Below, one piece after another: positions 1-13,318 of a stretch of 64,000 nucleotides of DNA. This stretch comes from Cycas panzhihuaensis. Its lineage: Eukaryota > Cycadophyta. The notes under the pieces are model-generated. The model worked only from the letters and a program-made list of their open reading frames with translations. It searched no databases and had not been told where the DNA came from. Each line of letters opens with the position of its first letter. Position 1 is the stretch's first letter. Made by a program: the position numbers and the translations under genes. The stretch spans positions 84,761,741-84,825,740 of the forward strand of contig CM041465.1 in the NCBI GenBank assembly GCA_023213395.1, written 5' to 3'.

Positions 1-2280
1 TATCATAGTCTTCTTTGATGATATTCTTATTTATAGTGTCTACCTAGACCACCATATTTAACACCTAGAAATTATCCTTCAAATACTATAAAACAACCAA
101 CTCTATGTAAAATTATTTAAGTGAGAGTTTAGATAATCTAAACTCACATACTCGGGGCATATCATCTCATCAAAAGAGGTACACATGGACCCTGGTAAAA
201 TATCTATCATCAGGACTTGGTCAACACCCACCACCTTTACCCAACTACAAGTATTCCTTATGCTCACAAGATTCTACCAGTGGTTTGTGTGTAACTATGC
301 CACCCTCACAGCCCCCTTAACCAACCTCCTTCATAAAGATACCTTTTAATGGTCTCCAAAAATTGATGCTACTTTTTCTCACCTTAAAGTTGTAATGACC
401 TCCACCCTAGTCCTCATCACTCTTGACTTCAACTGACCTTTCTAGCTTCAATGTGATACCTTGGGATTCAGACTGGGTGTAGTCCTTATGCAAGACTCTC
501 ATCCCATTGCATTTGAGAGCTAAAAATTAAAAGAGCATGAGCTTTGTCTCTCTACATACCAAAAGTAGATGAAAGTTATTCTCCATGATATTGATAAGTG
601 GTCACAATATCTCTTAGGCTCTAAATTTACTATTCTTACGGGCCATCATAGCCTCCATAATATATTAGACAAATCAGTCTTATTAGAAGAACAAGTTAAG
701 TGGGTTCACTGTCTACAAGTCTTTGACTTTGTAATATCATATAAAAAAGGGAATGATAATGCAGTCACAGATGCCCTTTCACATCTCCACCCTGATGATA
801 GTACCCCCAATCCAAGCCTCCATGCCATAAGCAAACCCTAACCCCTTTGGCTTGATGAACTATGGGTTAAAAATTAGACCCAACCTAACTAGCCTAATTG
901 GAGTAAAAAAGTTTTTACTCATAAAGGTTGGTCAAACTTTAATAATCATCTACTCTATCAAAATCGCATCTTTATCCACTCATCCTCCTCATTCATACCT
1001 AGAATCCTAATAGAATACCGCTCTTCTCCCCTCATAGGCCACTCAAGGTTTGATAAAAATTATCATCAAATCTACACAGACTTCTTTTAGCCTTGTATAA
1101 AGACTACAATATTCACTTTTGTATTAGAATGTGACACATGTTAATGAAATAAAATTGATACTAAAGCCCTTCTTCGACTTCTCCAACCATTAAATATTCC
1201 TGAAGATAAGTGGCAGGATATTATTATGGACTTTATCACTGATTTATCTCTATTTATTAGGTTTGACTCCATTTGGGTAATCACTGACTGATTAACTAAG
1301 TACGTACACTTTCTCCCTATTCGCACCTTGTATATGTCATGTCGTCTCATTGACCTATATATCCAATTCATATTTTACCTTCATAGCTTTCCTTCATCAA
1401 TTGTTTACAATCAAGATCCCAAGTTCACCAGCTCCTTTTGGTAAGAACTCCTTAAGGCTGTCGAAACCTCATTTAACATGAGTTTTTCCTACCACCTACA
1501 AATTGATGGACAATCTGAGGTCATGAACAAAACTTTAGAAACTTATCTATGCTGTTTTGTCTCTGAACACCAAGCTAAATGGACCTCTTAGCTCTCCCAA
1601 GCAGAGTACCGGTACAACTCCTTTCACCATTCTACCATCAATATGTCCTTTTCTCTATCCCTCTATGGTTATAATCCCTTTTCCCACCATACCTTAGCCA
1701 CAAACTTTTGAACAACTTCTGTACCATAAAAGCTTCAAGAGATGGGCCTAATCCTCTATACCCTTTGAAAAAAGTTGGCTACTACTCAAAATTGAATGAA
1801 ACAACTTGTTAACCACCATCGATCTAATTAATCCTTTGACATTGGAGATCTAGTATTCCTCCACCTCTAGACCTATAAGTAATAGTCTCTTAAGTCACAT
1901 AAAAGGAATAAACTAAGCCCCTGTTACTATGGCCTTTATAAAGTCCCCCATAAAATTGGTAAAGTTACCTACAGCCTTGAACACCCTCCAAACACCAGTA
2001 TCCATAATGCTTTCCATGTTTCTTATCTAAAAAAATACCTTAGAACTAAAGTTATATCTTAAACCACCTTACCCATTCTCTTAAAGGAGAAAACTCTTAT
2101 AATTCCGCCAGATAAAATCCTTGCCAGCCACTAGTGTCACCTCTGGAATCGTACTATTTCTAAGCACTTGGTACAGTGGGTCAGTTATAATGCAGATGAA
2201 ACAACTTGAGAATTTGACAAATTCATCCAACAATATCCTCATCTCCAACACTGCGAGGACTCAGCATCTCAGAGGGGGGG
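1..2280 (+). pseudogene. Ty3/gypsy chromovirus pol relic (RT end, RNase H, integrase, chromodomain)
   Basis: Decayed 3' half of a gypsy polyprotein entering from the left edge. The first codons read IIVFFDDILIYS, the active-site box of gypsy reverse transcriptase. The RNase H part follows, with its clearest open stretch at 569-841 (LTGHHSLHNIL, then the GNDNAVTDALSH end motif). Integrase follows around 1080-1750, with the core readable as DKWQDIIMDFI, VYNQDPKFTSSFW and DGQSEVMNKTLE. A chromodomain-like tail (LVQWVSYNADETT, then EFDKF) lies around 2160-2260. The chromodomain places it among plant chromoviruses. Numerous in-frame stops and small shifts are present, so it is non-functional. Gag, protease and the 5' LTR would lie outside the window. 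The family call is firm; lineage within chromoviruses is not assigned. Confidence 0.9.
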
Positions 2281-2600
2281 ACTTATAACATAACCCTACC
2301 TTTCCCAAGCACTAGTAAGTAGGAGTTACCAAAAGGTTAAGGATTAGTGTTAGCTATTAAGATTTATGCATGGACTACTAAGTTATCCAATGACATGTAA
2401 GGCTACTAGGGCCACCAATAATATCATAAGGAAAAAGACCCCACTTGCTTATTTAAAAAGTCAAGCTCTACTTGTAATGATTACTGAGGATTGTTATCTT
2501 AAAGAGAAAGTACTTTAGTACTCCCTTTTGATAATATATTTATGAACTTATGTTATTTTGGCTTTACTTATGTTGGTCTGCATTTGCAAGGTCAAATTTT
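2281..2600 (+). repeat. Probable 3' LTR of the gypsy relic
   Basis: The pol relic ends in a run of seven G's at about 2274-2280, the expected polypurine tract. The sequence after it (from about 2285, TATAACATAACCC) fits an LTR start whose TG has decayed to TA. The right end is not defined because no second LTR is visible; 2600 is a guess based on length. Confidence 0.45.
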
Positions 2601-4683
2601 TTAAAGGAAATAATCCATCAAAGTTTATTTTAAAAGTGGTATTTTTAAGGATAAAGGTTGATTTTTAATTATAAAGTAAAAGAGACATAAAAAATATAAA
2701 TCAATGATAAGAAATGAGGGTTTAAAGTGCTTAATAAGAAGGAACCACACTTGCAAGTAAAGAGCAACCCTCAACACACAAGTATAGCATCTACAACCAT
2801 AATGCACCATAAATGTTAGCTAAAAACTAAGTAGAAATACCTCTCAATTGATGATGAATAACAAGCAATAATAAAATCCCCTTGTTTAGTATGATAAAGC
2901 TTTTAATTAGTGAAATAAGCCTTAAAAATACACAAAATAAATGAGTCACTTCTAGGGGAGTTATATGTCCTAAACGAATGCTTAAATTGAGCTAAAAATT
3001 ATTCCAAATTATAGTGCTCTGAATCAATATTCCAATGAATCTAATGGTGTAGAAAATGGACTCTAGTTTGATGAGATATTGCCAAAACAATGACAAGACC
3101 TCTTTACATTATCAAAAAAGAGAAGTGGTGGATTTAAACCCCCTTGGCTAGCTAACACCTAATCACCAGTTAATATCATGTGATCATCCACTTGATTGAA
3201 AGGGTCTAATACATGCCATGCAATAATCTAATTCATTTAAATTAAACAACAACTATGTACAAAAAATATTATAATGTTTAGAAAAATGAAGATGTACAGA
3301 TGTGTTAATGCATAGTCTGTGGGTGCCAAATGATGAAATTTGAGAGAGGAATAGATCACTCAAATCTACATTCAATAGGAGGCACACAAGCTATCCTAAT
3401 CTCTAAAAAATCTAAAAACAAGGGCATGTGGCAGGCAATAAAGATAATCAAATGTAGAACTATTACATAGAGTTTCCTCTCCAATTGATGAAATTAGCAT
3501 GAAGAACCTAGTGCAAACCATAGTGGAAACTCCTACAGGGCAAGGGAGAGAAGACATGCATGCTATATGGCATGTACTATGCTCGCTCAAGCTCAATCTT
3601 GGGCATAGAGGAGAGGAGGCAAGACATAAGACAGTAATACTATTGAGTAGATGTATTTAATGTCATCTAAGACTTATTGCATCTATGGTAAGATGGTAAT
3701 AGCATTGAGAAATGTCACAATGATCGAGGATGTGTGAAGTTCTTATGTTATGGTGTGGTCAAATGACAAGTGTCTCTATAGGTAGTGGGTCACAGAAAGA
3801 CAAATAAAGATGAGGACTCTTGTTGATAGAGTAGTGTGTAATCATCATGATCATTAAGCTAAAGTGACTTCTACCTATAATGTAGGCAGGTGACTTAAGA
3901 TTTTTCATGAATAGGGTTAAGATACATAATAATGGGATTGAAATAAAATTAGGTGTATACTCAAAATCACATTAAGTATTTTTCAAATGGACTCAAATAG
4001 ACTTAAATGATACTCAAGCCACATTTGATGTGAAAACCCACATTAGGCCATAAGACAGATAAGTAATATGAGCTTTGATACCAAATGAAAGAAATACAGG
4101 ATTTAAATTCATCTCTTGTATGCCATAAATAAAGATTAAACAAGCTATAAAGTACACATTAAGTGAATAGAATAGGTAAGTCAAATTGGTTGATACTTGC
4201 AATTGTATTTCTAGTTGAATTTCACTCTAATAATAGAATCATCAAACTTACACGGGTGAGGACACAACTTCTATATATAAGGCTCAATGTCGCTCCTGAA
4301 ATTATACAATTAGCCATCTCAAAGGTAAAATACAATTGGCACATTAAGTGGTAAAGGGGGTTACATATCATCAATTAGGAATACAACTTACATTATAACT
4401 TATTATAACCTTAAAAAGTTGTTATTATATTTTAACAAATCATCCATATTTGGTACCCCTAAGATATTAGGCTAATTGTTATTAATGACTAAGTAAATTA
4501 TAGGAGGGTCTGTAGACTAGGTAATCTGTGAGTCAAGTACTTGTCCAAATATTAGTTGCTTAAATTTTGTTTCTAGATCTGTAACAACTACTTAAAACTA
4601 CCATTTATATGTTCATTACTATCAAAACCCTTACTGATAAACTTTGTAATCAAAACCCTCATTAGTAGAATTTACATATTTAT

Positions 4684-4752
<69 letters not shown>

Positions 4753-5129
4753 AGTCATCTATAGGCTCAGTTCTATGAATATTATTTTTTTATAATTGAA
4801 ATCTATACCAGTAATCTATACATAAAAAGGAAAAATATACAAAATGTAAGTTTACCCTCATTTTTCATTTACCTCATTTTAATGAGGGCATTATGCTCAT
4901 CATTCTATGTGAGTTAGTTTTAACCTTTATTTTCAGGAAAAATTGACATGTAGACATCACATGGGTCCCACAATCAAATTTTCATGCATAATCTCACTTA
5001 TAACATCTCAATAAGAATATCACACTCCTCTTAGTGTATTAAGTAAGATTCTTTCATGAATTTTAGGAGAAACTATCTACAAACACCACATATATGTTTT
5101 TGTAGTTAACGAGTCAACAGGTGCTAGAA
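2601..5129. other. Gene-free stretch, unassigned
   Basis: Short ORFs in all frames have many alternatives and no recognisable domain. The only distinctive element is the GA microsatellite. At 4073-4084 the string GCTTTGATACCA is one base off the reverse complement of the initiator-tRNA-Met primer site seen elsewhere here. This may mark the inner edge of an eroded minus-strand LTR, but no LTR pair was found to support it. Confidence 0.5.
4687..4749. repeat. (GA)n microsatellite, about 63 bp
   Basis: Uninterrupted AG dinucleotide run of just over 30 units in otherwise unremarkable AT-rich DNA. Its purity suggests recent expansion or a long allele. Confidence 0.97.
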
Positions 5130-7170
5130 ACCCCTCTTCTGTTCGATACCCTCCTACATCATTCCCTAACTTTGTAATCCCATTCATCATATCTAATTCC
5201 CCTTTCTTTTAAACCCTCGCTTCTTTTCTTATCCCCCCATATTTTAGTCCCATTCTCTAAACTCATTTCTTTTGCTTAATAGCCTTGCTACCCAAGCTGA
5301 CTGACTCTCTACCCTAAAGACTCAATACACCTCTATAACTGACATCACCAAGTTATTTGATAAGATCAAGAATCTTTCCATCTAAATTTTTAATATACCC
5401 TTTGCCTCTACTTCCATTAGCATCTCTCCATTACCTTTGCTAATACCACTTTCTCACTAGTAATAATATTAACACCTCAAAGTTAGCATCTAAACTTTTG
5501 ATCTAGAGCTAAATCATGATACTACTTGTAACTAGATTAAAACGATTAAGTCATATATTTTGACGTTTACCCTATGACTCTATATGATAAGATTACCTTT
5601 GCTTATATCCATCTAGAAGGTAAAATACGCCACTGGTTCTGTTGGTAGGAATGAGAAAATCCAAATGTGTTCACATGGAATTCATTTTATATCTATTTTT
5701 TTGAACAATATAAAAACACTTAAGACTATTCCTTCTCCAACAAAGTCACATGTTTGTAATAAACTACTTTGGTTAAGACAAACATAGATGAATTTTAGAT
5801 ACTTTAGAACTAGATTTCTCAAAACTTGGATTAAGACACTCTCATCAAGACATTTATTATTATATTTAAGGAGTCCATTCACATGTGCCTCAAAACTCAT
5901 CATCTCACTATATTTTATAGTCTAACAAAATTCTAGATCCTAGTAGAAAATAGAAAACATGAGGAGGTGTATGATTGCTTAACTATATCTATGGCTAAAT
6001 CAATTGAAGTTGAGTTTACATCAGAGAATCTAAGTTCTCCTTAGCATGATCAAATCCTTTACTTGCATCCTTAGTCAACAAATCAACAATGCTAATGAAT
6101 GAACCATCTAGAGTACTTAGCAACTTAAAGGTCTTCAAATCCCTTATGTGTTCCTAAAGCCAAAGTGAACATACACTGAGAAGTCAATTTATGCATTAAG
6201 TATTTAGAATAATAAACTCATAATCATGGAAAAGTGTGTAAAGCTAGATGCATGGTTTTCACCATCGACCCCAACCTTTCTATAAAAAAAGACTCATAAC
6301 TGGAAATAGATCGAAGTGAAAACCTACCCCAAGAATCCTTCCTTGTCTCTAAATCCCAAGTCTCATTGGCCACCATCTCTTCTACCTCCTTCCCTAAACC
6401 CCTCAAAGTTCAAGGCATACACCATAAAACTCTGGTAACATTCTTATTGATAGTAGTGCCTCAACTAATTTTATTGATACCTCCATTATTTGGAAACTAA
6501 ACTTATATATTATTCTAAAAATATATCCACTTGCTCTCTCCTTAGCTACCAAGTATTTCATTATGCAAGAACCATTAAGAACCTTCACATTCTAATAGGG
6601 ACATATCATTTAGTATCAAGTTTCTATGCCCTTTCTATTGGAGAATCAGATATCATCATATATATCCAATGGTTACAAACTTTAGGTAACTAAAGTACTA
6701 ATAACTCTTTCACTAACCTACTCATATCATTTAAAATTTGTCTTGGGAAAATCCACAAGATCCATGGTATTTGACTACCTCTTAATAACCTTCTCCCTTT
6801 TAATCAAAGATGGAAACACCAAAAAAAAAAATGATTCATAGTCCATCTTCATAACATCAAAGTTTTTCCCTCCATCTACCCCAATATTCCATAATTCTTC
6901 ACCCCAGTCCATAATGTATTTTATATTTTATGCTTCAAGAAAATAGCATCCACCACTTTCCAAAATTTCCTCCCCATCTTGGATAAAGAACAAGTTATCA
7001 TTGGCTCCCCCAATAGCATTCTAGCTTACCACATCATCTCTAAGTACCTTGCGTAATTTGTCAACTCCAAACTAGAAGTAACAAAATAGAAACCAATAGT
7101 AGAGTTTGTATTTCAACATCCATGCCATCTCAACTTAAGGACCCAACATCTTATGGGAGAAGACATGTGA
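5130..7170 (+). pseudogene. Ty3/gypsy gag-protease relic, internally deleted
   Basis: Second, separate gypsy element. Around 5560-5720 a gag core is readable (ITFAYIHLEGKIRHWF, then FFEQYKNT), matching the retrotransposon gag family pattern. Around 6440-6500 the retropepsin motif appears as ILIDSSASTNFIDTS, with the usual Gly after Asp-Ser changed to Ser. Further on only fragments are readable. The last in-frame stretch (about 7117-7172) reads as a polyprotein tail ending in GEDM and a stop. RT, RNase H and integrase are almost wholly missing, so a large internal deletion joined the protease region to the extreme 3' coding end. Multiple stops and frame changes are present. Confidence 0.75.
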
Positions 7171-7500
7171 TGTAGTTATTATAATTATGAGGCATAATCG
7201 CTAGCACATGTGACCATGCAGCATGACAATTAGTGCTAAATATCAACATTTATGTAGGCCACACATTCCCACCAATAAAGCTCATATAGAAGGTTATTCT
7301 TGTCTATATAAGGCCTCATAGGAGTAGAGTTAGGATTAATATATATATAAGATCTTGTATATATGGTATATTACAATATTGCATTAGTTCTCTTTTGTGC
7401 TTTTGTTTTATATTCTATTATTTCTAATAATAAAGGATGATTTGTTATATTTCTGTTCTAATTATTGTGCCCTTTGAGCTCTCTTCTTTGAACATCTATA
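7171..7500 (+). repeat. LTR-like tail of the second gypsy relic
   Basis: Begins with TGATGTAG directly after the polyprotein stop. It contains a TATA-like promoter block (TCTATATAAGGCC near 7301-7313) and an AATAAAGG signal near 7430, the expected U3-R layout. Only one copy is visible, so the right end is approximate. Confidence 0.5.
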
Positions 7501-8375
7501 GTGATTATTTAGGTAAGTTTATCCTAGAAAGTTTAGATGTATCCTATTAAGGAGAAATCCCGAACTTATGATATTTTCTGTTGAGAAAACCTAGTCTAAA
7601 TAACCAAAACTAGCCACCAAGATCTAACTATTTTGCAACAATAATAATGATTCAAAACTATAATAAATGCAAGTATCTAAAACCAAAGATTGTTTAACAT
7701 ACATAAGAAAGCATACACATTACCCAGTACATAGATTTTAATATGGTAAAACTCTAGTAGAGTGCTCCAAGGAAACATCTACACAGGAAAGGTATTGATC
7801 TTTATTAATCAAGAATGAAAGATTGTATATACAGTTGTCATAAAATTTTCAAAGTAGTAATAACTAACAACTGCCCACTCACAATGTTATGTAATACAAT
7901 ATAATATGATACAATTACCCTAAGAATGGGTTATCAAAAAGGCATATCAATCGTAGCCATCAGATCTAGGTCTTTTTAATGAACATCCTAAATTCCCTTT
8001 ATAATTTGATAAGTTTTGAGCCCTAGATTTTTGCTTCGGGGGATACCGCCATTGAACCCCCACTTGTAGGGGGCGTTTCGCACCCCCCTTAGCCAAGAGG
8101 GGCTGTTGCCCCCCTTGGATCCCCCCCAGAAAAGATTGATAGGGAAATCGCGCTAACAAAGGTTTAAAAAATCAAAGCCTTCTTATAATTGTTGTTACAT
8201 ATTTAATATTTTCAAGGAATTCAAGGCAAAAGTAGAAAACAAAAGTGGTTGGTGATTGAAAATATTTAGGTTAGAAAATGAGAAAGAATATACCTCTAAT
8301 GCCTTTATCTAGTTTTATAATGACCACAGGATTAAGAAATAATTAATGGTAGTATATATACCTTATTAAAGCATA
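7501..8375. other. Unassigned repeat-like segment with a G/C-rich block
   Basis: Mostly AT-rich and non-coding. From about 8035 to 8150 the composition changes sharply to runs of C and G. These include inverted pairs: CCCCCACTTGTAGGGGG near 8057-8073, and CCCCCTTAGCC against AAGAGGGGC. The minus strand is open across the block for 70 codons (7947-8159) and reads PLLAKGGAKRP and VQWRYPPKQKS. I have the impression of similar peptides in plant repeat translations but cannot verify this here. It most likely belongs to an LTR or other high-copy repeat, not a gene. Confidence 0.45.
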
Positions 8376-8379
8376 GTTA

Positions 8380-10605
8380 TTGAGAGGATGAAGAGGACTT
8401 TGGTCAAAAATGCCAAGTTAGTGATGAAAGTAGAAGATCTTTCAAACTCCTTTTGGGCTAAAGTTATTGCATAATAATATATTTAACTAATAAGAGTTTG
8501 ATGAAGGATGTCAAGAATATAACATTAAAAGAAGCTTAATCAGGGAGAAAGCCTATAGTAAACCATCTTAAAATCTTAAGGAGCATTGCATATATACATA
8601 TTCCAAGGGAGAAGTATTAAAATTTTGATAATAAAAGTTCTAAGTATATCCTCATCGAGTACAATGAAGAAAGAAAAGTATATTAGATATTTGAGTTGGT
8701 AACCAAAAAGATGTACAGAACTCAAAGACATCATATTTGAAGAAGTTGATAATTAAAATACTAACCTAGACACTTTAAAGATGTGTTAGGATAAACGAAA
8801 GTAGATCAAGGAATATCAAATATCTAGTTCTTCAAGACAATAGTTTGTTAATCCTAAGATTGAGAAAGAGTTTGAAGTTGGATTGGAAGGTAAGGAGGAG
8901 GAGTATCAAGATACTTAGGAGTCATAGCCTAAGGTCACTCCACCTTCTAAGAAACTCCCCAGGTGGTATTTGAAAACCATTATAAAATCTCAATTACTCA
9001 AGATTGAAGGGAAATCTAAGTCAAAGATGAGATCTGATATGATTAACTTTGTTTTGATGTGTTGAATGTTAATGAACCTTCGAGTTTTGAGGAGGCCTAC
9101 TAAGAGAAAAAGTGGAGAATAATAATAAATATTAAAATCCATATTATGAAGCAAAATAACACTTGGGGCTTCATTGAATTACTAGCAAAAAAATAAGTTA
9201 TTAGATGCAAGTGAGTCTACAAGACCAAATTTAGATTAGATGACTTAGTTAATAAATACAAATCCAAACTTGTTATAAAGAGATTCAATCAAATAGAAGG
9301 TATTGATTAATAAGAGATATTCGCTCCAATAGCAAAGATGGTAATGATTAAATTAATATTAGTAATAATTTCTTAGTTTAAATGCCATGTATACCAACTT
9401 GACGTTAAAAGTGCCTTCCTAAATTGAGATCTTGGGGAGGAAGTCTATATGGAGCAAATATTTAGGTATATTATAAGAGGAAAAGAATACCTTGTATGCT
9501 ACTTAAAAAAAGTTTTGTGTGGCTTAAAGTAGACTCTAAAAGCATGGTATTCTAAGATCAATCAATATTTTCCATAGAATAGATTTGAGGGTCACTAGTT
9601 AATCCAAATCTATATATCAAAACCAAAGGTGAATATTTAGTTATCTTTATCGTTTTGTATATGGATGCTCTTATGATCATAAATAGTAATGTCTCAAAAT
9701 TTAAAATCTTGAAGAATAATCTTAATAGGATATTTAGTAGGATAAATCTTAGATGGTGTCATTACTTTTAGGAAGTAGAAGTTTGGAAAAAATCTAGAAA
9801 AAGTATGATTTCATAAGTTAAATATATATATATGGACAATTCTAAATAAATTTATAATGGAGAATTGTAAACCTACTCTAACTCCTATGGAGATTGATTT
9901 AAAATTAACAACTTTGGATGATGAAGACCAAGTAGATGATATGATTTATAAGGAACTATTTGGTCACTTAATTTGCTTGACTTAAACTAAGCATGATATA
10001 TCCTTTGTAGTTGGTATGGTTTTGATATTCATAGAAAATCTATTAAAAAACTACAAAGAGGCTTTTTAGATATTTGTAGGGAACTTTACACTATCGATTA
10101 GAGTTTAGCTAGAATAATAATTTTAGATTAAAAGGGTATTTAAATTATGATTTAGTGGGATGTGTTGATAATAGAAGGCCTACTTCAGGTCATTACTCCA
10201 GTTTAGATTCTATTGTTGTCACTTAAAGCAATAAAAAAACATCTAAATATTGTATTATCATCTACTAAAGTAGAATACAAACTTATTATTGCATTGTAAA
10301 GCCATCTTATTAAGACAAGTCCTAAGTGATTTAGGACTTCATCATGAGGTGACTACCGTCGATTATGATAATTAGAGTACATTAATGATTGTTAAGAATT
10401 CAGTCTTCCATGCTCATAACACACACATTGAGGTGCATCACTATTTTATCTGAGATCATATCCAAAATGGAGAGTTGATCTCTTATATAAACTAATCAAA
10501 TAGTAGATGGTATACATTTTTACCAAACCCTTAATTGGGGATAAATTTGACAAATTCATATTGTGTATTAATGTTAAAATTAATAATGTAAATATTAAAG
10601 GGGGG
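8380..10605 (+). pseudogene. Ty1/copia pol relic (integrase end, RT, RNase H)
   Basis: Five-prime-truncated copia element starting inside integrase. At about 8630-8700 the integrase C-terminal box is legible as IEYNEERKVY followed by ELVTKKMYRTQ. RT follows, with CKWVYKTKFRLDD, NKYKSKLVIKRF, VYQLDVKSAFLN and EEVYMEQIF between about 9200 and 9460. The RNase H region reaches about 10560. It ends at a polypurine tract (AAAGGGGGG, 10598-10605) against a TG-starting LTR. It is more decayed than copia-1 or copia-3, with stops every few dozen codons. Gag, protease, most of integrase and the 5' LTR are absent. Confidence 0.85.
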
Positions 10606-10880
10606 TGTTAAAATTAATGTTTACGTTGTAGGTCCTAATAAGTCAATTATGAGTTATTAGAATATTTGGTTAGTCGTAGGGTTATCATTTAATATGATGA
10701 CAAGTGTCACAGCAATTATAGGTCACTCATTGGGCATTACTTATCTTAGGTTATATATAATCATATAACAATTTATACATTATGTATCAAGCATTCTAAA
10801 TGAATGAAATAGTTTTAAAGGTAAACAAATTCTACCCAATAGATCTAGCATGTTTGTATTTTCGATCTTAGTGAATTTAC
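10606..10880 (+). repeat. 3' LTR of the copia relic
   Basis: Starts TGTTAAAATTA immediately after the polypurine tract. The 5' partner is missing, so the right end is uncertain: CTAGCA near 10851 and ACTCACA near 10882 are both possible ends. Confidence 0.55.
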
Positions 10881-13302
10881 TCACATATAAAACTATGATT
10901 TTAACTTTTTTTTTTTAGGAGGGTGTGGAGAGGAGAGAAGGGGAGTTAGTTTCTTTATAATTTCAATATTATTTAAAATTGTATATATTCAAATTAGTGA
11001 AATTAGATTGAAATAAGAAACTAAATGATAATTTCAAAAGTTGCATACATTTTATGATGATACTAAAAGCGTTTTCTAATTTTATGGCCTATGAGGAGTG
11101 TCCAAAACATCTTATATAAAGGGTAACTTAGATTTATTAGAAGAATTGATTGAAAATAGAAAATCCTACATTCAATAGTTTACTTTCGATGTAAAAAACA
11201 TCCTTATTACTTAAAGAAAAGCATATTACTTAATTGGACTAAGAGATCACAAACATAAATTAAATTGAAATAAAATCAATATGATAGTTATTACCTAAAG
11301 TCTAATTGCCACAAGTGAACTGTAGAAAATTGGGATCAAATAAGGCATACATGATTTAATATAAATCATCTTCTATATAAATGGGTTAGCAATATGCTTC
11401 AAAGAAAGATTTTAAATAAGTCCACAATGAATGTTTTGATAATAAAATATTGTTGTATTATTGAAGAGACTATAATAGGTTTTTGGTTAAACTATTGTGC
11501 TTATCATATAACACTCTACAACAAGCTCAAAATTTTCTCCAATTTAACTAGCTTTTGCAAAAAACTAATTAAAAAGTTAATTCAACAACACCCTTTGAGT
11601 AACTAATTGATGGTGATACCTCCCTTTCATATGCAATTCCTTGCACCATTTTTCCCCCCACCCCGAGACTCATTTTCTAAAAATGTTCACCATGTTGAAA
11701 AAGTATCATGTTAAAATAATTAAGCATCGATGTAAAACATATATGATAAATGTCTTTCATCATGAGATTATGGAATCCCTTGAAGACCACATTGAAAATC
11801 CAACATTTTCTCATTGATTACAAGGAAGGGAATGAGAGACTCTAAACTAACATTAGCATCAAGTGGAAGACAAAGATCAAACTATACTTGTTAATTGCCT
11901 TATCTTCATCCAAAAAGTGGATTTGACCAAACCGAGAAAATGAAACAATTACCACACCTTTGTTACAAGTTCAACCAAGAAGAATAATATAATCTAATTT
12001 CAAGTTTAAAACATCAATCTCAATTATTTTGCTCTTAGAAGTTGAGTAATTTTATTATTTTATCTTAAAGATATAAAGATTAGAATCCAAACAATTAATG
12101 CTTAGTTCTCACATAATTCATGCCAATGGGATATTAAATATGAAACCTTTATAAATAGCACTTCTCTAAACCTTATTTCCATTAATAAAAGTAGATATAG
12201 AAAATTAAGTTTGATGATATTGTGAAGGCTACTACTCTAGAGAATGTGCACTTAGATAAAAAAATAAAAGTAGAAGAAAATGAAGTGATTAGATTAGCAC
12301 TTCATTTAATAATGATGTGCAAGACTTTTTTTGGATGTTCATTTAATACATTCATGCAAACTTCAAAAACAATAAAGTCTAAATCCACAATTGAGAATAA
12401 TCTTTTTGTTTGTTTTGCAATTACATCTATAATATTTTATTTTAATTTTAAAAAGATAATTAGAACTATAATGTGTCAAATAAGTATTCTTTGAAATTCA
12501 TTTTGTTTTTATCTAACTCTTGTATGTACAACACAAATGCATGGATGTTTAAGGTCTTCTAAATCTATAAATTGTATTTGTATTTGTTTCTCTTTAGATT
12601 GGCTTATATTCCTAAGCTTAAAAATATGAATGCCCCTAGTACTCAAAATAAAAATAGAGTCAAAATTTATTGGATAAATAGTTTCATAACAAAAATGTCC
12701 AAGATACATAACTAGGTATTAAAATTCAAAGGTAGATAAATAAAATAATATCCAACCATTTGCAAGGATCTAATTAAAAAAGATACAAATTATTGTTGAA
12801 TAATCTATAATTAATGCAATTATTACAACATTGAATTAATTTGGACTCTAAGTTGTGATTTCTTATTTAGCATTAAAATGAAATCAAATAATGTTTATTT
12901 TTATTATTGGATTCATCAAGAAGGATTTGATTGACTCCTGAAAAAAGGGATCAATGTAAATATCCAAAGTTTGCTTAATACTTTCTTCGTTTGTTGGACT
13001 CTGCTATGATTAGGATTAGAATTATGATCTTATGAATCTCTAAGTTAGAAACCTCCTCTCTTCCAATTTGTACTTTAGTCTCTATGGGCTTGATTTGAAT
13101 TTATTAATAACTTAAGATGGTTCTAAGGAACAATTTCAAAAATAATGAATTCTCTTTAGGTTGATTTTGAACATTAGGATTAATGTTTTTGACCAATTGT
13201 AACAATTGAGTGGCCACAAAACCAAACTAAGAAAACATTATTCTTAACAAGCTATGAATAAGTTACCAAGGTTGAAATATTGAGATAAAGAATATTAAAT
13301 AA
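10881..13302. other. Gene-free AT-rich stretch
   Basis: I see no domain, LTR pair or splice-consistent gene here. The longest open frame (12222-12494, 90 codons) is low-complexity and rich in Lys, Ile and Phe, as expected by chance at this base composition. This is probably the older sequence into which LINE A inserted. Confidence 0.5.
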
Positions 13303-13318
13303 GTTGTTACAATGGTTG
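13303..13318 (+). repeat. LINE A target-site duplication, left copy (16 bp)
   Basis: GTTGTTACAATGGTTG is identical to 32503-32518, exactly 19,200 bp away. The right copy lies directly after the LINE poly(A). Confidence 0.93.

Noticed and set aside
4070-4090. Reverse-complement primer-site-like GCTTTGATACCA as evidence of a minus-strand LTR element
   Set aside because: One mismatch to the usual motif, and no paired LTR or internal coding sequence could be found nearby.
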